The notes: generated from the letters alone by a model not told the origin. Counted from the first letter of the stretch, positions 1 through 5,232 are shown. The stretch: 7,095 nucleotides of DNA from an uncultured Burkholderiaceae bacterium (GCA_937871985.1 CALMPB010000448.1:1-7095); one strand, 5' to 3'. Made by a program: numbers and translations.

Positions 1-326
1 ACGCCGTCGGAGCCTCGGTCGCGATCGAGATCAAGCGCCGCGGCGACATCGACGGAACGATAACGCAACTACCCGCCGATAGCAAAAAGGCCCACCACGT
101 AGCCATCGAAATCAAGCGAGTGGCAGGCATCGACGCCGTTGAACAGTTGACCCGATACTTGGAACTCCTCAATCGTGACCCAGTTTTAGCGCCCGTACGT
201 GGAGTACTTGCAGCGCAGCAAATCAAGCCACAAGCCCGCACCCTCGCACAGGACCGCGGCATTGAATGTCTCGTACTGGACTATGACGCTATGCGGGGCA
301 TGGAAGACAAGAACACACTGTTCTAG
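1..326 (+). CDS. nucS: Endonuclease NucS, C-terminal part (5' end outside the window), apparently a host/element chimera
   Basis: The reading frame is open from the window edge (first full codon at 3) to TAG at 324-326. The segments [36 protein letters not shown] and LDYDAMRG are hallmarks of the C-terminal RecB-like nuclease domain of NucS (EndoMS). NucS cuts both strands at mismatches and replaces MutS/MutL in many actinobacteria. The ExK half of its catalytic motif is EIK at 27-35. Unusually, [13 protein letters not shown] (18-56) is followed by a 14-residue linker and a second version, [13 protein letters not shown] (99-137), before VEQL. In the family as I recall it, IDG is followed directly by VEQL, so this protein has 27 extra residues. 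Codons before 57 end in G or C in 16 of 18 cases; after that the bias disappears. I infer that the upstream part is host sequence and the rest was supplied by the element. Whether the chimera is active cannot be told from sequence. Confidence 0.9.
   Translation, partial: AVGASVAIEIKRRGDIDGTITQLPADSKKAHHVAIEIKRVAGIDAVEQLTRYLELLNRDPVLAPVRGVLAAQQIKPQARTLAQDRGIECLVLDYDAMRGMEDKNTLF
18..137 (+). repeat. Diverged in-frame direct repeat (18-56 and 99-137) inside nucS
   Basis: Two 39-nt segments 81 nt apart match at 27 of 39 positions and encode 9 identical residues of 13. Many differences are synonymous (GTC/GTA, GCG/GCC, GAG/GAA, CGC/CGA). This argues against a recent tandem duplication and for two homologous nucS segments from different genomes brought side by side. 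The first copy is GC-rich, the second is not. Confidence 0.75.
45..66. other. Putative attachment-site junction (attL/attR-type) in nucS
   Basis: GC content falls from 39/55 (71%) in positions 1-55 to 148/271 (55%) in 56-326, and the latter value resembles the rest of the window. The switch lies just after the first copy of the nucS repeat. The shared stretch CATCGACG (47-54 and again 128-135) is the best candidate for the crossover region. A serine-type recombinase would need very little identity, which would fit. The other end of the element and the integrase are outside the window, so this is inferred from composition and from the broken NucS alignment. Confidence 0.5.
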
Positions 327-946
327 CTAAAGGGCGAGTACGTATCATCCAAGTCAGGATTGCCCAGAACGTCATCAAAGAGTTCACTCGGGCCATAGAT
401 CCTCTTGCCGCTAAGTGATCCCGCCCCGGAAAGCATCTTCGCCCACAAGCCTTCAACTCGCGCTATTGCCTCTGGGTTATCTCGGACTAGCTCACGCACC
501 AGTGCGGTCAGCATATAGATGGTGTCATCTTGGATGGCTTTCTCTCGAACATCCCCATCAATTGAGAATGAGGGCAGCTGTCGCAATTCGTCCACCCGAT
601 GAATGAAGGAGATTGCACCTTTCATCTCTCTGCGTTCAATTGTTTTTACGTTCACGCCCTCTAGGGCAGCCTGTTCTTCTCGCACCTGGGTGAGGGTCTT
701 ACTGGGGTCAGTTGGCCTCAAAGCACGCAGAATGTCAGCTTCTCCATCAAGAGGGTCTTCGGTGATGTGGTCAATAATCCCCTCAATCAGATCATGAGTT
801 GCGCGGTGTGGCAGCCTGCCCACAACGGCCCGCAGATCTTCACCATGCGTCGCATAAAGCCGCGAGTCGTCTGCGCCCACTTCGAAGCCGCCCCGGCGCG
901 CAATTCGCCTTAAGGCTTTAGCTCTTTCTTCAACAGAGAGTTCCAT
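323..946 (-). CDS. Hypothetical protein, 207 aa, probably leaderless; possible regulator or accessory protein
   Basis: I do not recognise this family. The protein is soluble, charged and mostly helical in appearance, with no signal peptide or membrane segment. The middle part (about residues 80-110, from [17 protein letters not shown] to [15 protein letters not shown]) resembles, from memory, helix-turn-helix-like stretches in actinobacterial proteins of the form 'aaAeehGIsvdTvRRREe'. DNA binding is therefore possible but unproven. The ATG at 944-946 has no Shine-Dalgarno sequence. A good -10 box (TATACT) ends only 7 nt upstream, so the transcript probably begins at or next to the ATG. The gene is divergent from the membrane/ATPase cassette and shares its promoter region, which would suit a local regulator. 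Its TAG stop overlaps the nucS TAG stop within a single CTAG. Confidence 0.75.
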   Translation of the reverse strand: MELSVEERAKALRRIARRGGFEVGADDSRLYATHGEDLRAVVGRLPHRATHDLIEGIIDHITEDPLDGEADILRALRPTDPSKTLTQVREEQAALEGVNVKTIERREMKGAISFIHRVDELRQLPSFSIDGDVREKAIQDDTIYMLTALVRELVRDNPEAIARVEGLWAKMLSGAGSLSGKRIYGPSELFDDVLGNPDLDDTYSPFS

Positions 947-953
947 GAAAGAC

Positions 954-981
954 AGTATAGTTCACGTCTTGTAGTTGTCTT
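954..981 (-). promoter_or_regulatory. Promoter of the 207-aa gene (leaderless type)
   Basis: Read on the minus strand, a -35 of AAGACA (976-981) and a -10 of TATACT (954-959) are separated by 16 bp. The -10 matches the consensus at 5 of 6 positions. It lies 7 nt before the ATG at 946, so the expected start site is the A of the start codon or next to it. Confidence 0.55.
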
Positions 982-1003
982 GTTGAAAGTTTTGTTCTAC
1001 TGT
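975..1003 (+). promoter_or_regulatory. Candidate promoter of the rightward cassette
   Basis: TTGTCT (975-980) and TACTGT (998-1003) are separated by 17 bp. They match the -35 and -10 consensus at 4 and 3 of 6 positions, so this is a modest promoter. Its -35 overlaps the -35 of the opposite promoter almost exactly, so polymerase should not be able to occupy both at once. Confidence 0.4.
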
Positions 1004-1030
1004 CTTGTTTAGGCAATGTTGCCGACAGTA
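998..1030 (+). promoter_or_regulatory. Nested inverted repeat in the cassette leader
   Basis: Outer arms TACTGTC (998-1004) and GACAGTA (1024-1030) enclose inner arms GGCAA (1012-1016) and TTGCC (1019-1023) around TG. It ends 4 nt before the ribosome site of the first cassette gene. It could act as an operator or as a leader RNA structure. It has no U-tract, so it is not an intrinsic terminator. Confidence 0.4.
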
Positions 1031-1045
1031 CCAAAAGGAGACACA

Positions 1046-1282
1046 ATGTTCGAGAAGAAGGCGATTACCAGCCCCGAGGTAGACCCGGCAGTAGAACAGG
1101 CGATTAACGACACCCTTCGCAACATCGCTGGCTGGCCGCAACGAGAGGTATACGAGGGCTCAAGAAGGAACAGGATTCGCGAGCGCCTCGTGCACTACGA
1201 CGCAAACGGCAACATCACCGGCGCGACGGATCGTCTATACGAAGAGGACCTTCAAGTCGAGTCGCAGATTAACGGACAGTAG
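1046..1282 (+). CDS. Hypothetical protein, 78 aa, first gene of the cassette
   Basis: I do not recognise this protein. The chosen start is ATG at 1046, preceded by AAAGGAGA (1034-1041) with good spacing. An in-frame ATG at 1016 lies inside the leader hairpin and has no ribosome site, so I rejected it. The product is hydrophilic, has no membrane segment, and has a basic middle (SRRNRIRERL, about residues 39-48) followed by an acidic tail (YEEDLQVES). It is separated from the next gene, a membrane protein, by 9 nt. It could be a small adaptor or a regulatory subunit of the cassette, but nothing in the sequence shows which. Confidence 0.7.
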   Translation: MFEKKAITSPEVDPAVEQAINDTLRNIAGWPQREVYEGSRRNRIRERLVHYDANGNITGATDRLYEEDLQVESQINGQ

Positions 1283-1291
1283 GGGTACCTC

Positions 1292-1513
1292 ATGGACTGG
1301 AACCAGATACTCACGCTCGTATTACCTCCGCTCATCATCTGCGCTGGGGTAGTGACTCTAATTCTCGGGCTTCGCCTTGCCTTAGGGCTCTATATACGGC
1401 GTTTGAAAGAGAAGCTCCTCGTCATGGAGACGGAGCTGTACTTACTCGAAGTCACCCGTAAACAGGAATACAACGACCCCAACAACGAAGGAGACGGTTA
1501 TGTCATTCGATAA
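1292..1513 (+). CDS. Small single-pass membrane protein, 73 aa
   Basis: One long hydrophobic segment (about residues 7-33, LTLVLPPLIICAGVVTLILG onward) is followed by basic residues (RRLKEK) and a charged, helical cytoplasmic tail with heptad-like leucines (about 37-55). The positive-inside rule puts the tail in the cytoplasm. A ribosome site AGGGG (1281-1285) overlaps the stop codon of the previous gene. The 3' end overlaps the next gene by 14 nt, so translation is probably coupled. I do not recognise the family. Together with the next two genes it may form the membrane part of a complex with the ATPase downstream. Confidence 0.75.
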   Translation: MDWNQILTLVLPPLIICAGVVTLILGLRLALGLYIRRLKEKLLVMETELYLLEVTRKQEYNDPNNEGDGYVIR

Positions 1514-1727
1514 CTTGCTGACCATGGTTAGCGTAATTGGTGGCTTTTTCGGCTTTGTTGCCCTGATCGTATGGATCGGCCTTAAGTACGCGCAATGGTA
1601 CGGAAAGGCGGAGGAGAATCGAGAGCGCACCGAGGCGAAGAGAGCCTTCGAAGAGAACATGCGACGTGACCGGCTAATGAGGGAAGTCGCCGACGAGATC
1701 CTCCGTGAACGAGGCGAGACCCCGTGA
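1500..1727 (+). CDS. Small single-pass membrane protein with a long charged helical tail, 75 aa
   Basis: The N-terminal hydrophobic segment (about residues 9-28, VSVIGGFFGFVALIVWIGL) is followed by a very charged stretch rich in E, R and K (residues 35-75), likely one long cytoplasmic helix that may coil with partners. The start at 1500 is supported by AAGGAGA (1488-1494), which lies inside the preceding gene. The stop overlaps the next gene's GTG by 4 nt (GTGA). No family is recognised. Its layout (membrane anchor plus cytoplasmic helix) repeats that of the gene before it, so the two could be diverged partners. Confidence 0.75.
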   Translation: MSFDNLLTMVSVIGGFFGFVALIVWIGLKYAQWYGKAEENRERTEAKRAFEENMRRDRLMREVADEILRERGETP

Positions 1728-1903
1728 AACACGCTTGGTCATTCCTCTGGCTGGTGGTGGCGAGCTGCATTGCACTTTCCATCATCAGCCAGATGATCAA
1801 GCCCTACCTTGGCGTTATTGCGCTGATATTCGTTCTCTCATTAACGGGAGTGATTGTGTATCGCGTCATCAAGCACCGGCGCTCTGGAAAGCGGCACTTC
1901 TAG
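1724..1903 (+). CDS. Small two-pass membrane protein, 59 aa, GTG start
   Basis: This short gene begins with GTG at 1724-1726, overlapping the TGA of the preceding gene (GTGA, 4 nt), and ends with TAG at 1901-1903. The product begins VKHAWSFLWLVVASCIALSI. It has two hydrophobic segments (about residues 5-24 and 28-47) joined by a short QMIKPY turn, and ends in a strongly basic tail (YRVIKHRRSGKRHF). Membrane-protein hydropathy, a basic C-terminus and translational coupling to its neighbour support a real gene, although no separate ribosome site stands out. It occupies the stretch where an over-long N-terminal extension of the ATPase frame would otherwise be called. No family recognised. Confidence 0.7.
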   Translation: MKHAWSFLWLVVASCIALSIISQMIKPYLGVIALIFVLSLTGVIVYRVIKHRRSGKRHF

Positions 1904-1953
1904 CGTCGGCGCTTCTTTTTCTGAGCCCTCCGTGTCATGTTGAAAGGTGGATG

Positions 1954-4167
1954 ATGCAGTTCACGAGTCAGTCAGAGCGCGACTCTCAGCGAGAGTCCTA
2001 CAGCCTTACCTTCCCAGGTGACTTAGCTGCGGAGAGTATTCAGGCATGGCTCCGCTCCACTGCATCTGCTCTCAGGTTCGGCACGAGCGGCTTCTTCTCT
2101 CTCAGTAGGGATTCGCTCGTATTTGAAACGTGGGCCACAAGCTCAGGCATCACACACAGGCTTCTCATCCCTAGCAACTCAGCCGAGTACATCACCGCAC
2201 AGCTACGCACGCACGGACGAGGTGTCACGGTCGCTAAGGATGACTCACGGCCAGTGGTGGACTGGAATGCAGGTTCTGAGGTCTCTCTTTCACGCCCTAT
2301 GAGCCCACTTCAGACAGGTAGAGACAACGAAGTCGCCGCCTCCCTTCTCGGCTCAATTCAGCCATTACAAGAAGGGGAGACAGTCCTGATTCAATGGGTG
2401 CTCGCTCCAGTGCAGGAGCCGCGCGAAGCTAGTACCGTGCCTGCTAACCGCGGCCTCCTCCGCAGTATTTTGTTCGGTAATGAAACTCCTTCAAATGATG
2501 AAGTGAACGCCCGCAAGAACAAGCTCAGTGAAGCGAATCTACTCGGCGTTGGACGCGTCGTCGCTAGGGCAGGTCACCCCTTCCGGGCTGCGCAGATAGT
2601 GCATCGTGTGGAGTCTGCACTTTCATCTGCCAACAGTGCGGCTACTCGGTTCTCATTTAAGGGTCGAGGTGCACGGCTTATCTCTGAGGCGAATCAGGCA
2701 AAGACGCCTAAGACTTTCCCCGCTCAGTTCAACGTTAAGGAGTTATCAGGCATCATCGGGTTCCCAGTAGGGCAGTCCTTCATTCCTGGCCTCATCCGCA
2801 GTAACTCTCGGCAGCTCTTCGCTACCGCGGACGTTGCTTCTGAGGGCGTTGTTCTTGGTGACTCCACCTACTTAGGACACGAGCGCCCTATCGCTTTGCA
2901 GCCCGAAGACCTACTGCAGCATGCCTTCATTACGGGCGGGCCTGGCGCTGGGAAGACGTCACTGATGCACGACATTTTCAGCCAAGTAGCCGAGCGAGGG
3001 TACGGAGCTGTCGTTGTAGATGCTGCGCCCAACACCTCTAGCGAGACGATGTTTAGTGGCGCTCTAAAGTACATCCCGAAAGAACGCATTGATGACGTGA
3101 TTATCGTTGACCCCACACGCCAGAGCAGTAATCCTGTGGGACTCAACATCTTTGACCAACTCAGCCCCGAGGCTGCAGCTAGTCAGGTAATGACCCTATT
3201 CAAGTCGCTCTACGCATCGGATGTGAGTGGCGTCTGGCTATCTCAGCTCATCTATCACGGCGTATACACGCTGGCAGAAGCAGGTAACGGCCTAAGCATC
3301 GTCGACTTAATGCCGCTGCTTTCACCGCAGACAGCAGAAGAGCGGGAGTGGGCGGATCACCTCACCAGCTCGGTCAAGTCTGAAGAGGTGCGGGAGTGGT
3401 GGGCGCGCTGGAAAAAGAAGGACGAAGGGCGGCGAGACTCAAGCCTTGAGCCGCTAGCGAATCGCATCTGGCAACTCACCAATAGACGAGAGGTGCTAGA
3501 TATTTTTGGGCAAAGTCGCTCAACTTTCCAAATCAGTGATGTCATCTCGCAGAACAAGATCCTTCTGATTAACCTTGCGGGACTCTCGCCCGACTCCGCC
3601 AAGATTATCGGAACCCTCGTGACGGACGCCATATGGTCTGCAGCCCAGAGCCAAACGCCAGAGAAGTCGAACTTCCTATTTATGGACGAATTCCAGGTGA
3701 TGACGTCGAGCTACGGAGTGAGACTCGACGAGTACCTGAGACTCGCTAGGAAAAATAAGCTCGGCTTAATCATGGCGACACAGTACCTCACCGACGGCGT
3801 TCCGAAAGAAGTTCGACGGGCGACAATCAACAATACAAAGACGAAAGTCGTGTTCCGCGTCGCCTCAGAAGAAGCCAATATTTGGAACGCGGAGATTGAC
3901 GGGGTTAACTCCGACGACTTCAGGAATCAGGCAAACCACGAAGCCATCGTCCGCATAGCGAGCCAGGGCGGTGTTGCAGACGTAACGATGCGAACGCGTG
4001 CCCCGCGGCGCTCTTATGGCACAGAACGTGCAGTGCGTGAGCAGAGCATGAAGAACTACGGTCGGCCAGTTGCTGAAGTGATAGCCGAACGTCAGTCGCG
4101 GCGAGTCGCCCCAGAAACTTCACTGAAGAAGAGAAAACGCCCACCAATTGGAATCGAGGAGTGGTAA
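1954..4167 (+). CDS. HerA/TraG-type P-loop ATPase (conjugative coupling protein-like), 737 aa
   Basis: This is a motor ATPase of the FtsK/HerA/VirD4 class. Its segment IPKERIDDVIIVDPT followed by PVGLNIFD, and its TraM-recognition/TraG-like C-terminal half, match coupling-protein-like ATPases common in Gram-positive plasmids and islands. Walker A is GGPGAGKTS (328-336), Walker B is FLFMDE (574-579), and a MATQ sensor-like motif lies at 607-610. Where relatives usually have DPHGD, this protein has DAAPN (356-360). Residues 1-260 form an unrecognised N-terminal domain without a membrane segment, whereas VirD4-type proteins normally carry one. The C-terminus is basic (SLKKRKRPP). I chose ATG 1954 for its spacing after AAAGGTGG (1943-1950); ATG 1951 is possible. 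The frame is open upstream to 1705, but that stretch overlaps two membrane-protein genes and has no ribosome site. The three small membrane proteins may serve as its anchor. Confidence 0.88.
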   Translation: MQFTSQSERDSQRESYSLTFPGDLAAESIQAWLRSTASALRFGTSGFFSLSRDSLVFETWATSSGITHRLLIPSNSAEYITAQLRTHGRGVTVAKDDSRPVVDWNAGSEVSLSRPMSPLQTGRDNEVAASLLGSIQPLQEGETVLIQWVLAPVQEPREASTVPANRGLLRSILFGNETPSNDEVNARKNKLSEANLLGVGRVVARAGHPFRAAQIVHRVESALSSANSAATRFSFKGRGARLISEANQAKTPKTFPAQFNVKELSGIIGFPVGQSFIPGLIRSNSRQLFATADVASEGVVLGDSTYLGHERPIALQPEDLLQHAFITGGPGAGKTSLMHDIFSQVAERGYGAVVVDAAPNTSSETMFSGALKYIPKERIDDVIIVDPTRQSSNPVGLNIFDQLSPEAAASQVMTLFKSLYASDVSGVWLSQLIYHGVYTLAEAGNGLSIVDLMPLLSPQTAEEREWADHLTSSVKSEEVREWWARWKKKDEGRRDSSLEPLANRIWQLTNRREVLDIFGQSRSTFQISDVISQNKILLINLAGLSPDSAKIIGTLVTDAIWSAAQSQTPEKSNFLFMDEFQVMTSSYGVRLDEYLRLARKNKLGLIMATQYLTDGVPKEVRRATINNTKTKVVFRVASEEANIWNAEIDGVNSDDFRNQANHEAIVRIASQGGVADVTMRTRAPRRSYGTERAVREQSMKNYGRPVAEVIAERQSRRVAPETSLKKRKRPPIGIEEW
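1981..1997 (+). promoter_or_regulatory. Hairpin at the start of the ATPase gene
   Basis: GACTCTC (1981-1987) and GAGAGTC (1991-1997) form a perfect 7-bp stem with a 3-nt loop, 27 nt inside the coding region. An mRNA hairpin here could slow early translation or mark a protein-binding site. It may also be chance, as the residues are simple serine/arginine codons. Confidence 0.3.
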
Positions 4168-4169
4168 CT

Positions 4170-4748
4170 ATGCACACAACGATTGAATCGAGACTCGCAG
4201 GCTGGGCCTACGAGAGTATGGAGCACACGCCCGCGCACGCATTTGTGCTGCTGAGCTACTCGGTATTCAACCGAGAGATAATGCGGCAATGGCGAGAACT
4301 CATCGAAGGAGGGGTTGAGTTCATCGCTTCCGGCGACGACCCCTACCCAAACTCCCGAGCAATGTTCGAGGACGTTCTGATGCACAACAGAGTGCGGGTC
4401 TGGACGAATAATGGAGAGCACCTACCTGACAACCACCCTATGAAGGAGGTCGTCGACTCGGGCGTCGAGGGCTTCACGGTATTAAACGACGTATTCCGCG
4501 GAGTCCACGACGTTCTTGGACACGTCGCTTCAGGCGGTGAGTTCGGAATCAAGGGCGAAGAAGCGGCTTGGCAGATGCACCGATCTACTCTCTCCCCGCT
4601 CACTCACGGAGCTCTATGGTGTGAAACCATCGGGCAAAACAAGTGGACGAACTTCACTTATGACCATGAGAGTGTTCCGCTAAAGGATCGCCCATTTCCA
4701 GAACAGAAATCTGGCCTAGTACCTAAAGTCATTCTCTCCGCCCACTAA
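4170..4748 (+). CDS. HDxLGH-motif protein, 192 aa, possible metal-dependent enzyme
   Basis: The start is ATG 4170, with GAGGAG (4156-4161) 8 nt upstream and only 2 nt after the ATPase stop, so it is cotranscribed. The core is VLNDVFRGVHDVLGHVASGG (residues 104-123), then GEEAAWQMHRSTLSPL (129-144), ETIGQNKWTNF (152-162) and PEQKSGLVP (177-185). From memory, the pattern 'NDVFRxVHDxFGH...GEExAWxxH...SPL...ETxGQNSWVN' occurs in phage proteins and phage polyvalent proteins of unknown activity. H113, D114, H118 and E130/E131 or E152 are plausible metal ligands. The HDxxGH string also resembles the iron-binding motif of aromatic amino acid hydroxylases, but the rest of the protein does not. No membrane segment. 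The activity is unknown. As the last gene of the cassette it could be the effector or a processing enzyme. Confidence 0.75.
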   Translation: MHTTIESRLAGWAYESMEHTPAHAFVLLSYSVFNREIMRQWRELIEGGVEFIASGDDPYPNSRAMFEDVLMHNRVRVWTNNGEHLPDNHPMKEVVDSGVEGFTVLNDVFRGVHDVLGHVASGGEFGIKGEEAAWQMHRSTLSPLTHGALWCETIGQNKWTNFTYDHESVPLKDRPFPEQKSGLVPKVILSAH

Positions 4749-4751
4749 GAC

Positions 4752-4779
4752 GAAATGCCCCGGACAACCGGGGCATTTC
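4752..4779. terminator. Bidirectional intrinsic terminator between converging genes
   Basis: A perfect 12-bp stem, GAAATGCCCCGG (4752-4763) and CCGGGGCATTTC (4768-4779), encloses an ACAA loop. It starts 4 nt after the stop of the HDxLGH gene and ends 11 nt short of the lsr2 stop. The AAA/TTT at the stem base and following T-rich sequence allow it to end transcription in both directions. Confidence 0.9.
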
Positions 4780-4790
4780 TCGTTTGTAGA

Positions 4791-5099
4791 CTACTTATTC
4801 GCGGCTTCGTAGGCCTCTACGACGTCTACAGGTACACGACCCTTTGGGCTCACGGAGTAGCCGTTCTGATTCGCCCACAACCTGATAGCAGCGAGGTCTT
4901 TACGTCCTCCGCGGCTCGGCTTATTGGAGACTGCCCGCCCGGCCTTGATGTAGGGCTTCAGCGCTTCAGCGAGCTTCGCCTTGTTCTCTTTAGAGAGGTC
5001 GATTTCGTAAGACTTTCCATCGAATGCGAAGGTGACTGGAGTTGCGTCCTCGGTGCCGTCAATGTCGTCGATGATTACGGTCGTGGTCTTGATCGCCAT
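4791..5099 (-). CDS. lsr2: Lsr2-family nucleoid protein / xenogeneic silencer, 102 aa
   Basis: Lsr2 binds AT-rich DNA in the minor groove, forms oligomers and silences foreign genes in actinobacteria. The N-terminal half (TTTVIIDDIDGTED through TFAFDGKSYEIDLS) is the dimerisation/oligomerisation beta-structure. The C-terminal half (LAAIRLWANQNGYSVSPKGR, then VPVDVVEAYEAA) is the DNA-binding domain. The AT-hook-like RGR of the classic protein is here KGR (residues 86-88), a conservative change. ATG 5099 is chosen over the upstream in-frame ATG at 5132 because AAAGGAG (5108-5114) precedes it at 8 nt and the protein then begins MAIKTTTV, as usual for the family. Phage-encoded Lsr2 proteins are known, for example CgpS of a Corynebacterium prophage. 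This copy may keep the prophage quiet or act on host DNA. It sits behind the lysis genes, from which a terminator separates it. Confidence 0.93.
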   Translation of the reverse strand: MAIKTTTVIIDDIDGTEDATPVTFAFDGKSYEIDLSKENKAKLAEALKPYIKAGRAVSNKPSRGGRKDLAAIRLWANQNGYSVSPKGRVPVDVVEAYEAANK

Positions 5100-5145
5100 T
5101 GCCTTATCTCCTTTGTCGCTTACCTTCCACAATACGCAAATTAAA

Positions 5146-5170
5146 GACCGCCTGAGGGCCCCAGACGGTC
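5146..5170 (-). terminator. Terminator for leftward transcription (after the lysis genes)
   Basis: On the minus strand, GACCGTCTG and CAGGCGGTC form a 9-bp stem with one U-G wobble pair around GGGCCCT, followed by TTTAATTT. On the plus strand the wobble becomes a C-A mismatch, so it should work best leftward. It separates the endolysin gene from lsr2. Confidence 0.7.
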
Positions 5171-5201
5171 ATTTTGTTGTTGAATGAGTGCTTATTCGTC
5201 T

Positions 5202-5232
5202 TAGAGCGTAAAGGCGCTAGAACGATGCTCTA
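5202..5232. other. Inverted repeat downstream of the endolysin gene
   Basis: TAGAGCGT (5202-5209) and ATGCTCTA (5225-5232) can pair as 8 bp with one wobble around a 15-nt loop. A good AGGAGG (5239-5244 on the minus strand) lies nearby but no sensible reading frame follows it. With the terminator at 5146-5170 this fills the gap between 5100 and 5249; I see no gene in it. An lsr2 promoter may be here but none is convincing. Confidence 0.35.

Larger units (their letters stand above)
949..1030. promoter_or_regulatory. Candidate operator array: repeated TACTGTC(TT) sites in the divergent promoter region
   Basis: TACTGTCTT occurs at 998-1006 on the plus strand and at 949-957 on the minus strand, each copy overlapping or touching a -10 box. 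A third copy of the 7-bp core (GACAGTA) is at 1024-1030. TGTCTTGTT also repeats directly at 976-984 and 1001-1009, with a variant CGTCTTGTA at 965-973. This arrangement suggests a repressor that controls both directions. The binding protein is unknown; the 207-aa product is a candidate. Confidence 0.45.

Noticed and set aside
18..137. Recent tandem duplication within nucS as an explanation of the repeat
   Set aside because: Only 27 of 39 bases match, with several synonymous differences, and the base composition changes exactly between the copies. Two sources explain this better.
120..326. A separate 68-residue gene starting with GTG at 120
   Set aside because: The frame is continuous with the upstream NucS sequence from the window edge and has no ribosome site before 120.
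965..1009. Short CRISPR-like or iteron array from the TGTCTTGTT repeats
   Set aside because: There are only two exact copies and one variant, irregular spacing and no spacer units; they overlap promoter boxes, so operators are more likely.
1016..1045. Upstream ATG at 1016 for the first cassette gene
   Set aside because: It lies inside the leader inverted repeat and lacks a ribosome site; ATG 1046 has AAAGGAGA at good spacing.
1705..1953. N-terminal extension of the ATPase frame back to an ATG at 1705 (82 to 83 extra residues)
   Set aside because: It overlaps two genes with clear membrane-protein hydropathy and a coupled GTGA junction, and has no ribosome site. AAAGGTGG followed by ATG at 1951/1954 explains the start better.
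2868..3149. Leftward and other frames inside the ATPase gene, and frames opposite the endolysin, the lysis proteins and the HDxLGH gene
   Set aside because: They have no ribosome sites and no protein-like composition, and are shadows of well-supported genes on the other strand.
5100..5132. Upstream ATG at 5132 for lsr2
   Set aside because: The extra residues are unlike Lsr2, and the AAAGGAG at 5108-5114 serves ATG 5099.
4755..5144. Rightward reading frame of 129 residues
   Set aside because: It lies antisense to lsr2, begins inside the terminator and has no family features.
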